From the NCBI GenBank assembly GCA_037045145.1, contig JBAOIA010000012.1, positions 806,001 through 870,000 on the forward strand: a DNA stretch of 64,000 nucleotides, written 5' to 3'. This stretch comes from Bacteroidia bacterium. Lineage in GTDB: Bacteria > Bacteroidota > Bacteroidia > AKYH767-A > OLB10. Both the position numbers and the translations under genes were made by a program. The notes under the pieces are model-generated. The model made no database searches, was not told where the DNA came from, and was given only the letters and a program-made list of their open reading frames with translations. Below, in pieces: positions 36,290-45,614 of the stretch (the stretch's first letter is position 1; every line of letters starts with the position of its first letter).

Positions 36290-38941
36290 CTATTTCCCGA
36301 AAATATTATTCAGTTTGTCCTTGGCTTCTTTTTTAGCACGTTCTTCGGCTTCTTTTTTAAGTCTATCGGCCTCGGCTTTGGCTTTGGCTTCAGCTTCTTT
36401 CTTCAAACGGTCGGCTTCTGACTTCACACGCTCTTCTGCTTCTTTTTTTAGTCGCTCCGCTTCGGCTTTTGCCTTGGCTTCCAGTTCTTCTTTTTTGGCG
36501 TCCAGCTGCTCCATAGCCTTTTCTTTCACCCCTTCTGCCAAACCTTTACCTGCATCAGCAAGTGATGTTTTTATTACCGGTTTTTGAACTGTGCCACCCA
36601 TGTTTACTTTAACGTTTACCGGATCGGGCATGGTGAACGATGCACCTGTTGCCTTATTTACACTGGCAAACATTCCGTTAACAACACCTGATGCCGTACT
36701 TCCCATAAGTGCCTTAGGAATACTCAGCTTCACATCGTAGTTGATGCTTTGGTCAAAACCTGAATAACCACTGATAATTGCCTTACTGCCTGCCAAGGTA
36801 GTTTCAAAAGGGTCAACATAAATGCTGCCGTTCTTAAACTTAAACGACAGATTTACATTCGACAGGTTCATTTGTTTGTATTGTGGCATCTTTAGTGCAT
36901 CAGCTAACTTATTGATAGGTTCAAAATTGTTCAGCGATACTGTTTGTGTGGTTAACTTGCCTCCTCCGTTTAATGTAGATAAAACAGGATCCATTTTCTC
37001 ATCCATTTTACCACTGACATTAAATGCTGAAGAGAATTTTCCATTACACCTTTCGGCAATAGCAGCTACCTTACTTACCGTGCTGAATGTTTTAACCGTA
37101 TTCTGAATATCAAAATTCTGTAATGCCAGATCAAAATTAAAATATGGCGCATTCCGCTCCTTAGTCTGATATACACCATTGAGTGCAACCGTACCACCGG
37201 AAATTTTAAAATTAACATCATTGAATCCAAGTGTGCGGTCGCGCATGGCAACATTTCCTTTCAGTTGCTCAATGACTTTGTTTTCGTAAAGAATTTTTCC
37301 TATTGAAGTGGTCAATGTAAAATCAATATTCTCCGGAACTTCGGCAACGCCTGATGCGGTGCTATCGGCAGCAGCAGCATTGCCATCATCTGTCATAAAC
37401 TGATTGAGGTCAACCAAATAACTGTTTAAAGTAAATTCTCCTTTAAGTAATTCTTTCTTAAAATAATAACCAAGCAAATTATCTATAACTCCTTTAGCTC
37501 TGAAATCGCTTTTCCCTACCACTGCATCTAAATTTTCTAACTGAACAGTGCGTGGGTTAAAACTGAGTTTCATTTCATTAATTTTTGTGGTGTGACCATC
37601 TTTGGGTTTATAGTTCATTGCTGTAAGAGACATCCATCCTGCAGCCTTAATTTTCTCGAACTGTTTTTGTTCCACAGCATTCATATTTCCGCTAATGCTA
37701 AGATCACTCTTGAAAATTCCTGAAAGCGATGGCTCATCCATTGGAATATAATTTTTAATATTAGCTAAATTGACAGTGCCTTTGAGCATAGCATCAAAGG
37801 TGGCATTGCTTACCGGGGTTGTTACATACAAACGTGCGTCAATTGGCTCGGCACCCAACTCTGCATGTGCTTTCGACAGGTTGATGATGGTATGATCCGG
37901 CTCACCATCCGGATTGCTGACAGCTAATTTCAGATTCACATTATTGATTGCTGCAGGCAATGAAGGGTATTTAAAATTACCATTATCTACTGTAAGATTA
38001 ATGCCAAACCCGGGCATGGTATGTTCTGAATAAACACCTTTTACAAAACCATTGAAGGCTAGCTTACCGGAAGTCTTTACCTCTTTAAAATTATCTTTAT
38101 ACGCACCCGGAACTAACGACATCAGATATTTAAAATCTGTTTGTGGTGAATTAAATTTCAAATCCATTGAAATATCGTCTGCAGGCATTGCAACAAATCC
38201 CGAAAAATTTAGCGGAAATTCGTTTATACTTAATTCATTGTCGGCAAAAGTGTATTTCGATGTTTTAGACTCAATGTTCAAATCTGCTTTGAGGTTAACC
38301 TTTGCCTGATACAAATAACTCACGCCTGCATAGGTATAAGTCAGTTTATCAATTGTAGTCAGCGTTTTCAGTAAAAAATTATCCTGAGTAAAGTCACCAC
38401 TACCGGTATGATTCAGATTATTGAGTACGGTACTCATTGCCAAAGCCTCATCTTTGTATGAAAGATAACCGTTAGATATTTCATACTTCTTCAATGAAAA
38501 ATGAAATGGCGAAGACTCTTCGGCTTTTGCAGGGGTTTCTTTTTCAGGTTTGGTGATATCCCAGTTTACATTTCCGTCTTTCAGTGCTATAAGATGAATA
38601 CGTGGTTGTATTAATCCGAAATATTTTATCTGCGTATTTCCTGATGTAATGAGTTTCCAAAACTCAGCTTTAATCTGAACGGATGAAGCTGAAATAAGTG
38701 TATCGCCTTTAAAGACATCTTTTCCTACAATAGAAACATCGTTCAATGCTAAATATACAGAGGGAAAACTGCGTATAAAGCTTAAATCCAAATCCTTAAA
38801 ATCGAAAGTTGCAGTCAGGTTTTCGTTAGCTGCATTTTTAATGGCTGCAATAATTTTATCTTTAAACAAAAAAGGAGCAACAAAAGCTGCTGCAAAAAGT
38901 ATGACAATAACTATTAAAGAAATGCGAAGAAACTTTTTCAT
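36290..38941 (-). CDS. AsmA-family protein with long coiled-coil C-terminal tail
   Basis: An 883-residue protein with one N-terminal membrane anchor (residues about 5-27, ISLIVIVILFAAAFVAPFLF) and an AsmA-like periplasmic body. The N-terminal AsmA domain is DFKDLDLSFIRSFPSVYLALNDVSIVGK and the AsmA_2-like C-terminal region includes ALNGVYQTK and LNGGGKLTTQTVSLNN. AsmA-like proteins form long beta grooves thought to move phospholipid between membranes. Unusually, the last 60 residues are four tandem Lys/Glu/Ala repeats of 15 residues predicted to form a charged coiled coil. It is monocistronic on the minus strand, divergent from the permease. Confidence 0.9.
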   Translation of the reverse strand: MKKFLRISLIVIVILFAAAFVAPFLFKDKIIAAIKNAANENLTATFDFKDLDLSFIRSFPSVYLALNDVSIVGKDVFKGDTLISASSVQIKAEFWKLITSGNTQIKYFGLIQPRIHLIALKDGNVNWDITKPEKETPAKAEESSPFHFSLKKYEISNGYLSYKDEALAMSTVLNNLNHTGSGDFTQDNFLLKTLTTIDKLTYTYAGVSYLYQAKVNLKADLNIESKTSKYTFADNELSINEFPLNFSGFVAMPADDISMDLKFNSPQTDFKYLMSLVPGAYKDNFKEVKTSGKLAFNGFVKGVYSEHTMPGFGINLTVDNGNFKYPSLPAAINNVNLKLAVSNPDGEPDHTIINLSKAHAELGAEPIDARLYVTTPVSNATFDAMLKGTVNLANIKNYIPMDEPSLSGIFKSDLSISGNMNAVEQKQFEKIKAAGWMSLTAMNYKPKDGHTTKINEMKLSFNPRTVQLENLDAVVGKSDFRAKGVIDNLLGYYFKKELLKGEFTLNSYLVDLNQFMTDDGNAAAADSTASGVAEVPENIDFTLTTSIGKILYENKVIEQLKGNVAMRDRTLGFNDVNFKISGGTVALNGVYQTKERNAPYFNFDLALQNFDIQNTVKTFSTVSKVAAIAERCNGKFSSAFNVSGKMDEKMDPVLSTLNGGGKLTTQTVSLNNFEPINKLADALKMPQYKQMNLSNVNLSFKFKNGSIYVDPFETTLAGSKAIISGYSGFDQSINYDVKLSIPKALMGSTASGVVNGMFASVNKATGASFTMPDPVNVKVNMGGTVQKPVIKTSLADAGKGLAEGVKEKAMEQLDAKKEELEAKAKAEAERLKKEAEERVKSEADRLKKEAEAKAKAEADRLKKEAEERAKKEAKDKLNNIFGK
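36311..36484 (-). repeat. 45-base tandem repeat encoding a charged coiled-coil tail
   Basis: About four imperfect 15-codon repeats with the pattern RLKKEAEER/AK-x-K-x-EAD occupy the 3' end of the AsmA-like gene. Repeated codons for K, E and A make the DNA itself nearly repetitive, so slippage could change the tail length. Confidence 0.75.
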
Positions 38942-39090
38942 AAATAAGCGATTTTTACCTTTGTGTTAACGGATAATTAATTGAATTATTGAAAGCCGCA
39001 AAATTATTCAATAGCAACCAATTGATAGGGGAATACAAAATGAATTAATCAACATTAAACAACAAAATAGATTTGCGGGTGAAATTATTA

Positions 39091-39098
39091 TATTTTTG
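39091..39098 (+). promoter_or_regulatory. -7 element TATTTTTG for the amino-acid permease gene
   Basis: TATTTTTG 21 bases before the ATG at 39120. TTTG occurs 15 bases upstream (39072-39075), a little closer than the usual spacing. Confidence 0.5.
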
Positions 39099-39119
39099 AC
39101 CGGATAATATTGTCTGTTC

Positions 39120-41033
39120 ATGAATTTATTCAGAAAGAAAACAGTAGCTGAAATAATGAAACGTGCCGGTGAAGATGCCTCAGAGCATAGTTCATTAGCG
39201 AAGCATTTAGGCGTGCGTGACCTCACTGCATTGGGCATTGCCGCAATTATTGGTGCGGGAATTTTTTCGACTATAGGTAATGCAAGCGCACAAGGTGGCC
39301 CCGGTGTAATTTTATTATTTCTATTTACAGCCATTGCCTGTGGTTTCACAGCTTTTGCTTATGCAGAGTTTGCATCATTAGTTCCGGTTAGTGGAAGCGC
39401 ATATACTTACAGCTATGTTGCCTTCGGTGAATTTATTGCATGGATTATCGGTTGGGCATTAATAATGGAGTATGGCATTGGAAATATTACCGTTGCCATT
39501 TCATGGAGCGATTATTTAACAGGACTACTCGATAGTATGGGCATTCATCTGCCTTTATGGATGACAATGGATTACCTGACAGCCGCAAAAGGATTCAGCA
39601 AAGCAGGTGCGCTGATGCTTAGTGGAAGAACACTTGAAAGTCTTGATGCCGGTGTGCGCGATGCCTATTTAGCATGGCAGGGCGCACCAACAATTGGTCC
39701 ACTTCATATTGTTGCTGATTTACCTGCTCTTTTAATTATTCTCATCATTACATGGATTGTTTACAGAGGTATAAAAGAATCAAAAAATGCAGGTAATGCC
39801 ATGGTAATCGTAAAACTTTCTGTTGTGCTATTGGTAATTGCCGTAGGGTTATTTTATATTAATACAGATAACTGGCATCCGTTTTTACCCAACGGTATTC
39901 CGGGAGTTTTAAAAGGTGTGTCGGCAGTATTTTTTGCTTACATCGGCTTTGATGCAATTAGTACAACGGCAGAAGAATGTAAAAACCCACAACGTGATTT
40001 ACCTCGCGGAATGATGTGGGCAATAATAATATGCACAGTATTATATATTGCAATAGCCTTAGTTCTTACAGGAATGGTAAACTACAGCACATTGGCCGTA
40101 GGGGATCCTTTGGCATATGTTTTCAGTGCATTGAATTTAAAATGGATGTCGGCAATTATTGCCGTCAGCGCTATTGTTGCTATGGCAAGTGTTTTATTGG
40201 TTTTTCAATTGGGTCAGCCACGCATCTGGATGAGCATGAGCAGAGATGGTTTGTTGCCGAAAAAATTTGCTACCATTCACCCCAAATATAAAACCCCTTC
40301 ATTTGCTTCTATTGTAACAGGATTTGTAGTAGCCATACCTGCACTTTTTATGAACCTTACCATGGTGACAGACCTTTGCAGCATTGGAACGTTGTTTGCT
40401 TTTGTACTGGTTTGTGCCGGAGTATTAAAAATGCAAATAACCCCTAATGCGCCTCGCGGTAGTTTTAAAACACCTTATGTAAATGCGAAATTTATTTTCC
40501 CTGTAATGCTAATTATTGCTATGATACTCTCATTGACATATAATAAAGAAGGCGTTACAAATTTTTTAAAGAACACACCACAACCCTACGCTACTGAAAA
40601 TCTGATTTCATCATTAGGAGCAGAAAGAATCAAAGATTTGATGTCCACTGTTTCTTTAAAAGATGCTGATGCTTTTGCTGCATCTGACAATGATCTGGCC
40701 ACCTATCTTTCGCAACTAAAGGAAGATACCTATCTTCAAAAACTAACGGAATACGGATTGTCGCATAAAGAAATTTACGAATCGGGGCTAGGGCTTTTCA
40801 AACATAAAATACCTACATGGATATTTATTATTTCATGTCTGTATCTTTGTGTCTTAACATGGAAATACAATCTTTCGCTTATTCCACTTTTAGGGTTGGT
40901 GTGTTGCCTTTATATGATGAGTGAAATGGGGATATCAAACTGGATTGGATTTTCGATATGGCTGGCTGTAGGACTAATTATTTATTTTGGTTACAGCTAC
41001 AGGAACAGTAAGTTAAATTTTTTAAAAAAATAA
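39120..41033 (+). CDS. APC-superfamily amino-acid permease, cationic amino-acid transporter-like, with soluble insert
   Basis: A 637-residue inner-membrane transporter with 12-14 predicted helices. The first helix carries the APC substrate motif GIAAIIGAGIFSTIG. Other conserved segments are SVSGSAYTYSYV-type (PVSGSAYTYSYVAFGE), GVLKGVSAVFFAYIGFDAISTTAEE and ECKNPQRDLPRGM, typical of the CAT/YfnA branch. It is longer than usual relatives (about 460-500 residues) because of two insertions. One is a loop around residues 135-200 and the other is a soluble stretch of about 85 residues (about 480-565, ENLISSLGAERIKDLMSTVS onward) between late helices. An SDR gene follows 5 bases later. Confidence 0.92.
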   Translation: MNLFRKKTVAEIMKRAGEDASEHSSLAKHLGVRDLTALGIAAIIGAGIFSTIGNASAQGGPGVILLFLFTAIACGFTAFAYAEFASLVPVSGSAYTYSYVAFGEFIAWIIGWALIMEYGIGNITVAISWSDYLTGLLDSMGIHLPLWMTMDYLTAAKGFSKAGALMLSGRTLESLDAGVRDAYLAWQGAPTIGPLHIVADLPALLIILIITWIVYRGIKESKNAGNAMVIVKLSVVLLVIAVGLFYINTDNWHPFLPNGIPGVLKGVSAVFFAYIGFDAISTTAEECKNPQRDLPRGMMWAIIICTVLYIAIALVLTGMVNYSTLAVGDPLAYVFSALNLKWMSAIIAVSAIVAMASVLLVFQLGQPRIWMSMSRDGLLPKKFATIHPKYKTPSFASIVTGFVVAIPALFMNLTMVTDLCSIGTLFAFVLVCAGVLKMQITPNAPRGSFKTPYVNAKFIFPVMLIIAMILSLTYNKEGVTNFLKNTPQPYATENLISSLGAERIKDLMSTVSLKDADAFAASDNDLATYLSQLKEDTYLQKLTEYGLSHKEIYESGLGLFKHKIPTWIFIISCLYLCVLTWKYNLSLIPLLGLVCCLYMMSEMGISNWIGFSIWLAVGLIIYFGYSYRNSKLNFLKK

Positions 41034-41038
41034 ATATT

Positions 41039-41797
41039 ATGCCTTCAATTTTTATTACCGGTGCAACAGCGGGATTCGGTCGAGCCATAGCATTAAAATT
41101 TGCACAACACCATTGGAGCATCATTATTAACGGAAGAAGAACTGACAGACTACGCACTTTAGAAGAAGAAATAAAAAATCTTGGAGCAGATGTTATCAGT
41201 CTTCCTTTTGATGTACGCAACGAACAACAAGTTAATGAAGCTATTGAAAATCTTCCAAACAAGTGGAAACACATTGAAGCATTGGTTAATAATGCAGGTC
41301 TTGCAGCCGGAGTAAATTTGATTCAGGATGGCAAAACTGACGACTGGAACACAATGATAGATACCAATGTAAAAGGATTGCTTTATGTAACTAAGAATAT
41401 CATTCCGTTGATGATAAAACAAAAAAGTGGACACATTATCAACATAGGATCTATTGCCGGAAAAGATGCTTACATGAAAGGAAATGTTTATTGTGCCACC
41501 AAGTATGCTGTTGATGCTTTGACAAAAAGTATGCGAATTGATTTGCTGGAGCATGGAATAAAAGTCAGTGCAGTAAATCCGGGTGCCGCTGAAACGGAAT
41601 TTTCTTTGGTTAGATTGAAGGGTGATGCTGAAAAAGCTAGTGCGGTTTATAAAGGTTTTCAACCATTAGTTGCGGACGACATTGCAGAAATTGTATATTT
41701 TGTTGCAACGCGTCCTGCACATGTTTGCATAAATGATGTTGTTGTCACACCAACTGCACAGGCAAACACAGCTCATTTACTGCGTAAAGCCGACTAA
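41039..41797 (+). CDS. Short-chain dehydrogenase/reductase, YdfG-like
   Basis: A 252-residue classical SDR. The NADP-type loop is ITGATAGFGRAIA at the N-terminus with RRTDRL after strand 2 (favouring NADP). NNAG is in LVNNAGLAAG, the catalytic serine in NIGSIAGKDAY and the YxxxK in YCATKYAV. The C-terminal VNPGAAETEFSLVRLKGD matches the serine/3-hydroxy-acid dehydrogenase (YdfG) subgroup. It would oxidise a 3-hydroxy acid or L-allo-threonine/serine-type substrate. It lies 5 bases after the permease, so transport and catabolism of a hydroxy-amino acid could be linked, an inference. The TAA abuts the asnB stop codon. Confidence 0.92.
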   Translation: MPSIFITGATAGFGRAIALKFAQHHWSIIINGRRTDRLRTLEEEIKNLGADVISLPFDVRNEQQVNEAIENLPNKWKHIEALVNNAGLAAGVNLIQDGKTDDWNTMIDTNVKGLLYVTKNIIPLMIKQKSGHIINIGSIAGKDAYMKGNVYCATKYAVDALTKSMRIDLLEHGIKVSAVNPGAAETEFSLVRLKGDAEKASAVYKGFQPLVADDIAEIVYFVATRPAHVCINDVVVTPTAQANTAHLLRKAD

Positions 41798-43504
41798 TCA
41801 ATAACGAGTATCTGCTACTTTTAAAAAAACTTCTGAGATATAATTGCGCCAATGATTATCAGAATATGTTAGACCCATTTCACGAAGTCTTGACTTTTCA
41901 GGGAGCTTAAATTGCGGAAGCCATCGTTCCTGAGGCGGTGCAAAACCTAATTTATCTTTACGATTAAGAATAACATCCGGAATAATTCCTTTCATGGCAT
42001 TACGATAAACATACTTAGTAGTTGCATTTCTGTAAATCTGATTGGCAGGTAATGAAAAAACAAAGTCAACCAGTTTATGATACAAAAATGGCAGCCTGGC
42101 TTCAACACCATGAGCCATAGAATTACTGTCAGAAAAGTTTAATAACTGTTGCAGATTCTGCACCATGTCATTAAAAAGTGCTGCTTTAAAAGATTGATAA
42201 CCGAGTGTATTATCCTCAAATGGTCTTACCGTTTTTGTAAGAAACATTTTTGTGAGTTGCCATGGTCCAATGGGAAGTGAATTTTGATATCTATCATTAT
42301 ATGCCCGCCTCTCATTCATATATTCCATTACTCTGAAACGAAGCAACAAGTCGTTTAAATAATGAAAACGGTAATGCCCATATCCTGCCAGCATTTCATC
42401 AGCACCTTGACCATCAAGAATAACTTTAATATGATGATTTTTTACCTCCTTGTAAAGTAGATATTGCGCTGCTACCGATGTTGAGCCAATTGGAATCTCG
42501 TTATGATAGACAATTTTTTCAATTTCTTCTAGAATTTCTTTAGGCTCAATCGGCTTATTTACTTGAGGAAAATGGAGTGAATCTGTAATATACTTCATCC
42601 ATTTACCTTCATCTTTTACATCATCGTCAAATCGAGCTGAGAATAATTTATAATTAACTTTTTCTCTAAGTTGATGCATTACACACACTATTCCCGAGGA
42701 ATCAAGCCCTCCGGAAAACGATGTTGCCACAGGGACATCACTTCGTAACCGCCTGCTTATGGATAAAAAAAACAATCTTCTGAACTCTTCAGCACATTCA
42801 TGATCGTCCATGGCTACAATGTTCCTGTATTGCAATCTGTAATACTCACGGATATCAATATTGCCATTCTGCACAAAAGCATAATGACCATGTGGCAGTT
42901 TTTTTATTCCATCAAAAAAAGTTTCAGTATTATAAATTGAAACATTATTCTCAAGGAAATTTTCCATCTTCTCTTTAGAAACTTTCTTTGGAACCTTGGC
43001 TTTGAACAATGCTTTTATTTCTGATGCAAAAACCAACCGCTCACTATCCATATAGTAGCGCAAAGGCTTTTCACCAAAACGGTCTCGTGCTAAAAAAAGC
43101 TGTTGCAACTTATTGTCCCATATTGCAAAGGCAAACATACCATCAAAATCTTCGAGACATTTCTCACGCTTATTGTCAAATGCTGCAAGTATCACTTCCG
43201 TGTCGGAGTGCGATACAAACTGATACCCTTTCTTTTCAAGGTCAGCCTTCAGTTCGATATAATTATAAATTTCGCCATTGTAAACAATTGTATAGCGTCC
43301 CAGATAATGCATTGGCTGCCTTGCTTCTTCAGAAAGGTCAATGATAGCCAATCGCCTGTGCGCAAAACCAAGATTCTTTTGTTCATTTATCCAAATACCT
43401 TCACCATCAGTCCCTCTGTAGGAAATGGTGTCTGACATTTGTTTTAATACTGATAAATCAACGGGTTTATGCTGAAAATTGAAAATGCCGGCTATACCGC
43501 ACAT
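41798..43504 (-). CDS. asnB: Asparagine synthetase, glutamine-hydrolysing
   Basis: A 568-residue class II amidotransferase. It starts MCGIAGIF, so C2 is the glutaminase nucleophile after methionine removal. The N-terminal domain has YNGEIYNYIELK and HSDTEVILAAFD. The synthetase domain has the ATP-pyrophosphatase SGGLDSSGIV loop and ILDGQGADEMLAGYGHY. It is somewhat different from housekeeping AsnB of E. coli and resembles the forms found in surface-polysaccharide or natural-product loci, so amidation of another acid cannot be excluded. A TAATTTTG promoter element lies 32 bases upstream of the ATG. It is convergent with the SDR gene, zero spacing. Confidence 0.93.
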   Translation of the reverse strand: MCGIAGIFNFQHKPVDLSVLKQMSDTISYRGTDGEGIWINEQKNLGFAHRRLAIIDLSEEARQPMHYLGRYTIVYNGEIYNYIELKADLEKKGYQFVSHSDTEVILAAFDNKREKCLEDFDGMFAFAIWDNKLQQLFLARDRFGEKPLRYYMDSERLVFASEIKALFKAKVPKKVSKEKMENFLENNVSIYNTETFFDGIKKLPHGHYAFVQNGNIDIREYYRLQYRNIVAMDDHECAEEFRRLFFLSISRRLRSDVPVATSFSGGLDSSGIVCVMHQLREKVNYKLFSARFDDDVKDEGKWMKYITDSLHFPQVNKPIEPKEILEEIEKIVYHNEIPIGSTSVAAQYLLYKEVKNHHIKVILDGQGADEMLAGYGHYRFHYLNDLLLRFRVMEYMNERRAYNDRYQNSLPIGPWQLTKMFLTKTVRPFEDNTLGYQSFKAALFNDMVQNLQQLLNFSDSNSMAHGVEARLPFLYHKLVDFVFSLPANQIYRNATTKYVYRNAMKGIIPDVILNRKDKLGFAPPQERWLPQFKLPEKSRLREMGLTYSDNHWRNYISEVFLKVADTRY

Positions 43505-43535
43505 ATATTTGTTCTGATCAATAAATTTGAAAGCG

Positions 43536-43543
43536 CAAAATTA
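43536..43543 (-). promoter_or_regulatory. -7 element TAATTTTG for asnB
   Basis: TAATTTTG on the minus strand, with a TTTG 15 bases upstream. It lies in the 74-base gap after rlmH. Confidence 0.5.
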
Positions 43544-43578
43544 GATTTTCCACCTTACCAAATTGCGTGCCGATGAAA

Positions 43579-44046
43579 TTAAATATGATGATAGGGATGA
43601 TTGTTCAGGATAGTAAATGCTCTGTAAATCTGCTCGGCAAAAATCAATCTTGCATGCGTATGGGTGAATGTCATTTTTGACAGGGCGAACAGCTCGTTAG
43701 ATCGTGTATAAACTTTTTCAGAAAAACCATAAGCTCCACCTGCAATATAAACCAACTGCCTGAAATTTTTAAGCCTGAGCTGCTCAATTTTTGCAGCAAA
43801 CTGAACCGAAGTGTATTCTTTGCCTTTCTCGTCCAGAAGAATTACATAGTCATTTGGAGCTAACTCTTTAAAAATATAATCAGCCTCAACATCCATTGCC
43901 GCTGTAAGGTTTTTGTTGTTTTTAGCCTCTTTGAGGTACTTTATTTCAAAACCGTTAAACCTTTCCACCCTACCAGCATAATCTACAATAGCAGCTTCGG
44001 CAAAACTGTCTTTATTCTTTCCAATCATCAGCAATTTAATATGCAT
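43579..44046 (-). CDS. rlmH: 23S rRNA (pseudouridine1915-N3)-methyltransferase
   Basis: A 155-residue SPOUT methyltransferase of normal length. The trefoil-knot SAM site is YIAGGAYGFSEKVY and the C-terminal LSKMTFTHTHARLIFAEQIYRA followed by NHPYHH is the RlmH signature. It methylates pseudouridine 1915 in helix 69 of 23S rRNA on the assembled ribosome. A single gene on the minus strand, divergent from the DUF4783 gene across 200 bases. Confidence 0.97.
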   Translation of the reverse strand: MHIKLLMIGKNKDSFAEAAIVDYAGRVERFNGFEIKYLKEAKNNKNLTAAMDVEADYIFKELAPNDYVILLDEKGKEYTSVQFAAKIEQLRLKNFRQLVYIAGGAYGFSEKVYTRSNELFALSKMTFTHTHARLIFAEQIYRAFTILNNHPYHHI

Positions 44047-44098
44047 AATATACGTTATTCAACAATGTTATATTACAAAAATCTGAAATTTAGTTTTG

Positions 44099-44140
44099 AA
44101 AGTAAATTTTTATGCCCTAATATTGTTTCGGATTTACTTT
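44099..44140. repeat. 9-bp inverted repeat in the rlmH/DUF4783 divergent region
   Basis: AAAGTAAAT at 44099-44107 is repeated inverted as ATTTACTTT at 44132-44140, 24 bases apart. It could be an operator or a weak hairpin; no T tract adjoins it. Confidence 0.35.
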
Positions 44141-44248
44141 TAAGTGTTTAATTAGTACTGTAAGATATATGCCAAAATGCATTCATAAGTTTTTCATTCC
44201 CATGCGCGCTTGGCTTGATTTTTGTCAGTTCACAAACATAATTTATCA

Positions 44249-44641
44249 ATGATGAAAAAAACCATCAAGCTTCTTCTTTCAGTCCTGCTGATAGTTACCG
44301 TTGTAAAGGCGGCTGATGTTTTCGATGATATTGGCACAGCCATTCGTTCGGGCGATGCCAAGCAGATTGCACGTTTTTTTAACAACAATGTTGATCTGAC
44401 AATATTTAATCAGGAAGAAGTTTACAGTAAAGCCCAGGCAGAAATGGTGCTTAAAGATTTCTTCAGCAAAAACGCACCAAAAAGTTTTACTATCATCCAT
44501 AAGGGTGTTTCCAAAGAAGGTGCACGCTATGCAATTGGAACGTTCACTACAACACAAGGTCAGAATATCAGAACCTATTTCTTTGTAAAAGAAAGTGGTG
44601 GCACTGCTTCAATTCAGGAGTTACGCTTCGAAAAAGAATAA
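44249..44641 (+). CDS. DUF4783 family exported protein
   Basis: A 130-residue protein with a signal peptide (MMKKTIKLLLSVLLIVTVVKA). The mature domain (VFDDIGTAIRSGDAKQIARFFNNNVDLTI, YSKAQAEMVLKDFFSKN, RTYFFVKE) has the NTF2-like alpha+beta pattern of DUF4783, common in Bacteroidota and of unknown function. I use the first of two adjacent ATGs (44249, 44252); the frame continues upstream only to a TTG. In many Bacteroidota genomes this family is found next to nadC, as here, although the reason is not known to me. Confidence 0.85.
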   Translation: MMKKTIKLLLSVLLIVTVVKAADVFDDIGTAIRSGDAKQIARFFNNNVDLTIFNQEEVYSKAQAEMVLKDFFSKNAPKSFTIIHKGVSKEGARYAIGTFTTTQGQNIRTYFFVKESGGTASIQELRFEKE

Positions 44642-44718
44642 AAATACCTTCCCCACAGTTTTTTAAAGGCGTATTCATACTTACATACGACTGATTCATT
44701 CTTAGTACTTCAAAAAAA

Positions 44719-44746
44719 TTGATTCTTACATGATTCTTTGAATCAA
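44719..44746. repeat. Nested inverted repeats upstream of nadC
   Basis: TTGATTC (44719-44725) pairs with GAATCAA (44740-44746), and the inner TGATTC-TTT-GAATCA (44731-44745) is a perfect 6-bp palindrome. It lies 32 bases before the nadC ATG and may be an operator for an NAD-pathway regulator, or chance in AT-rich DNA. Confidence 0.35.
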
Positions 44747-44777
44747 AAAGCTGAATTTTGCGGCAGAAACAATTTTC

Positions 44778-45614
44778 ATGGATTTAGATCAGTATATATT
44801 ATTATCGCTTCAGGAAGATGTAGGTCCTGGCGATTTCAGTTCTCTGAGCTGCATTCCTGCACATGCAAGCAGCAAGGCCAAACTGATTATTAAAGATAAA
44901 GGAATACTTGCAGGTGTTGAACTTGCAGAACGCATATTTAAAACTGTTGATTCCTCACTTCAAATCAATATTCAAATAAAAGATGGGCAGCATGTTGATA
45001 AAGGAGAGATAGGATTTACTATAGAAGGAAGTGTTCTTTCTATTCTGAAGTCTGAACGATTAGTACTCAACTGTATGCAGCGCATGAGCGGCATTGCCAC
45101 CACTACTCACTTATATGCCGAACAAGTGAAACATACAAAAGCAAAGATATTAGATACCAGAAAAACAACACCTCTGAATCGTTATATCGAAAAATGGGCT
45201 GTACGCATTGGCGGTGGGCACAATCATCGTTTTGGACTGAGTGACATGATTATGATTAAAGACAATCATGTGGATTATGCAGGAGGAATAAAACAGGCAA
45301 TTGATGCGGCAAATGTTTTCAGGAAAAACAGAAACCTGAATATTGCCATTGAAATAGAAACACGTAATTTAAACGAAGTCAGTCAGGTGTTGAGCACCGG
45401 TGGTGTAGAAAGAATTATGCTCGACAATTTTCAACCAACTTTACTAAAAGAAGCTGTTGCTTTGATAGGTGGTCGTTTTGAAACAGAAGCTTCCGGTGGC
45501 ATTATACTACAAAACATAAAAGAATATGCCGAAACAGGAGTTGATTATATTTCTGTAGGTGCATTAACACATTCTTTTAAAAGCATGGACATGAGTTTAA
45601 AAGCAACCCGATGA
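44778..45614 (+). CDS. nadC: Nicotinate-nucleotide pyrophosphorylase (carboxylating)
   Basis: A 278-residue quinolinate phosphoribosyltransferase, the NAD de novo step that turns quinolinate and PRPP into nicotinate mononucleotide. Family signatures are EDVGPGDFSSLSC, LNCMQRMSGIATTTH, ILDTRKTTP, RIGGGHNHRFGLSDMIMIKDNH, EIETRNL and TGVDYISVGALTHS. The arginines and lysines of the phosphate pocket are all present. The BrkB-type membrane gene overlaps its stop codon by 4 bases (ATGA). Confidence 0.97.
   Translation: MDLDQYILLSLQEDVGPGDFSSLSCIPAHASSKAKLIIKDKGILAGVELAERIFKTVDSSLQINIQIKDGQHVDKGEIGFTIEGSVLSILKSERLVLNCMQRMSGIATTTHLYAEQVKHTKAKILDTRKTTPLNRYIEKWAVRIGGGHNHRFGLSDMIMIKDNHVDYAGGIKQAIDAANVFRKNRNLNIAIEIETRNLNEVSQVLSTGGVERIMLDNFQPTLLKEAVALIGGRFETEASGGIILQNIKEYAETGVDYISVGALTHSFKSMDMSLKATR

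Noticed and set aside
41159..41662. A 167-codon open frame antisense to the SDR gene
   Set aside because: Entirely within the SDR coding region and without recognisable domains; the SDR frame has all catalytic motifs.
41798..43504. asnB as part of a natural-product cluster
   Set aside because: It stands between an SDR and rlmH with its own promoter; no peptide synthetase or related gene is nearby, so I kept the ordinary asparagine synthetase call.
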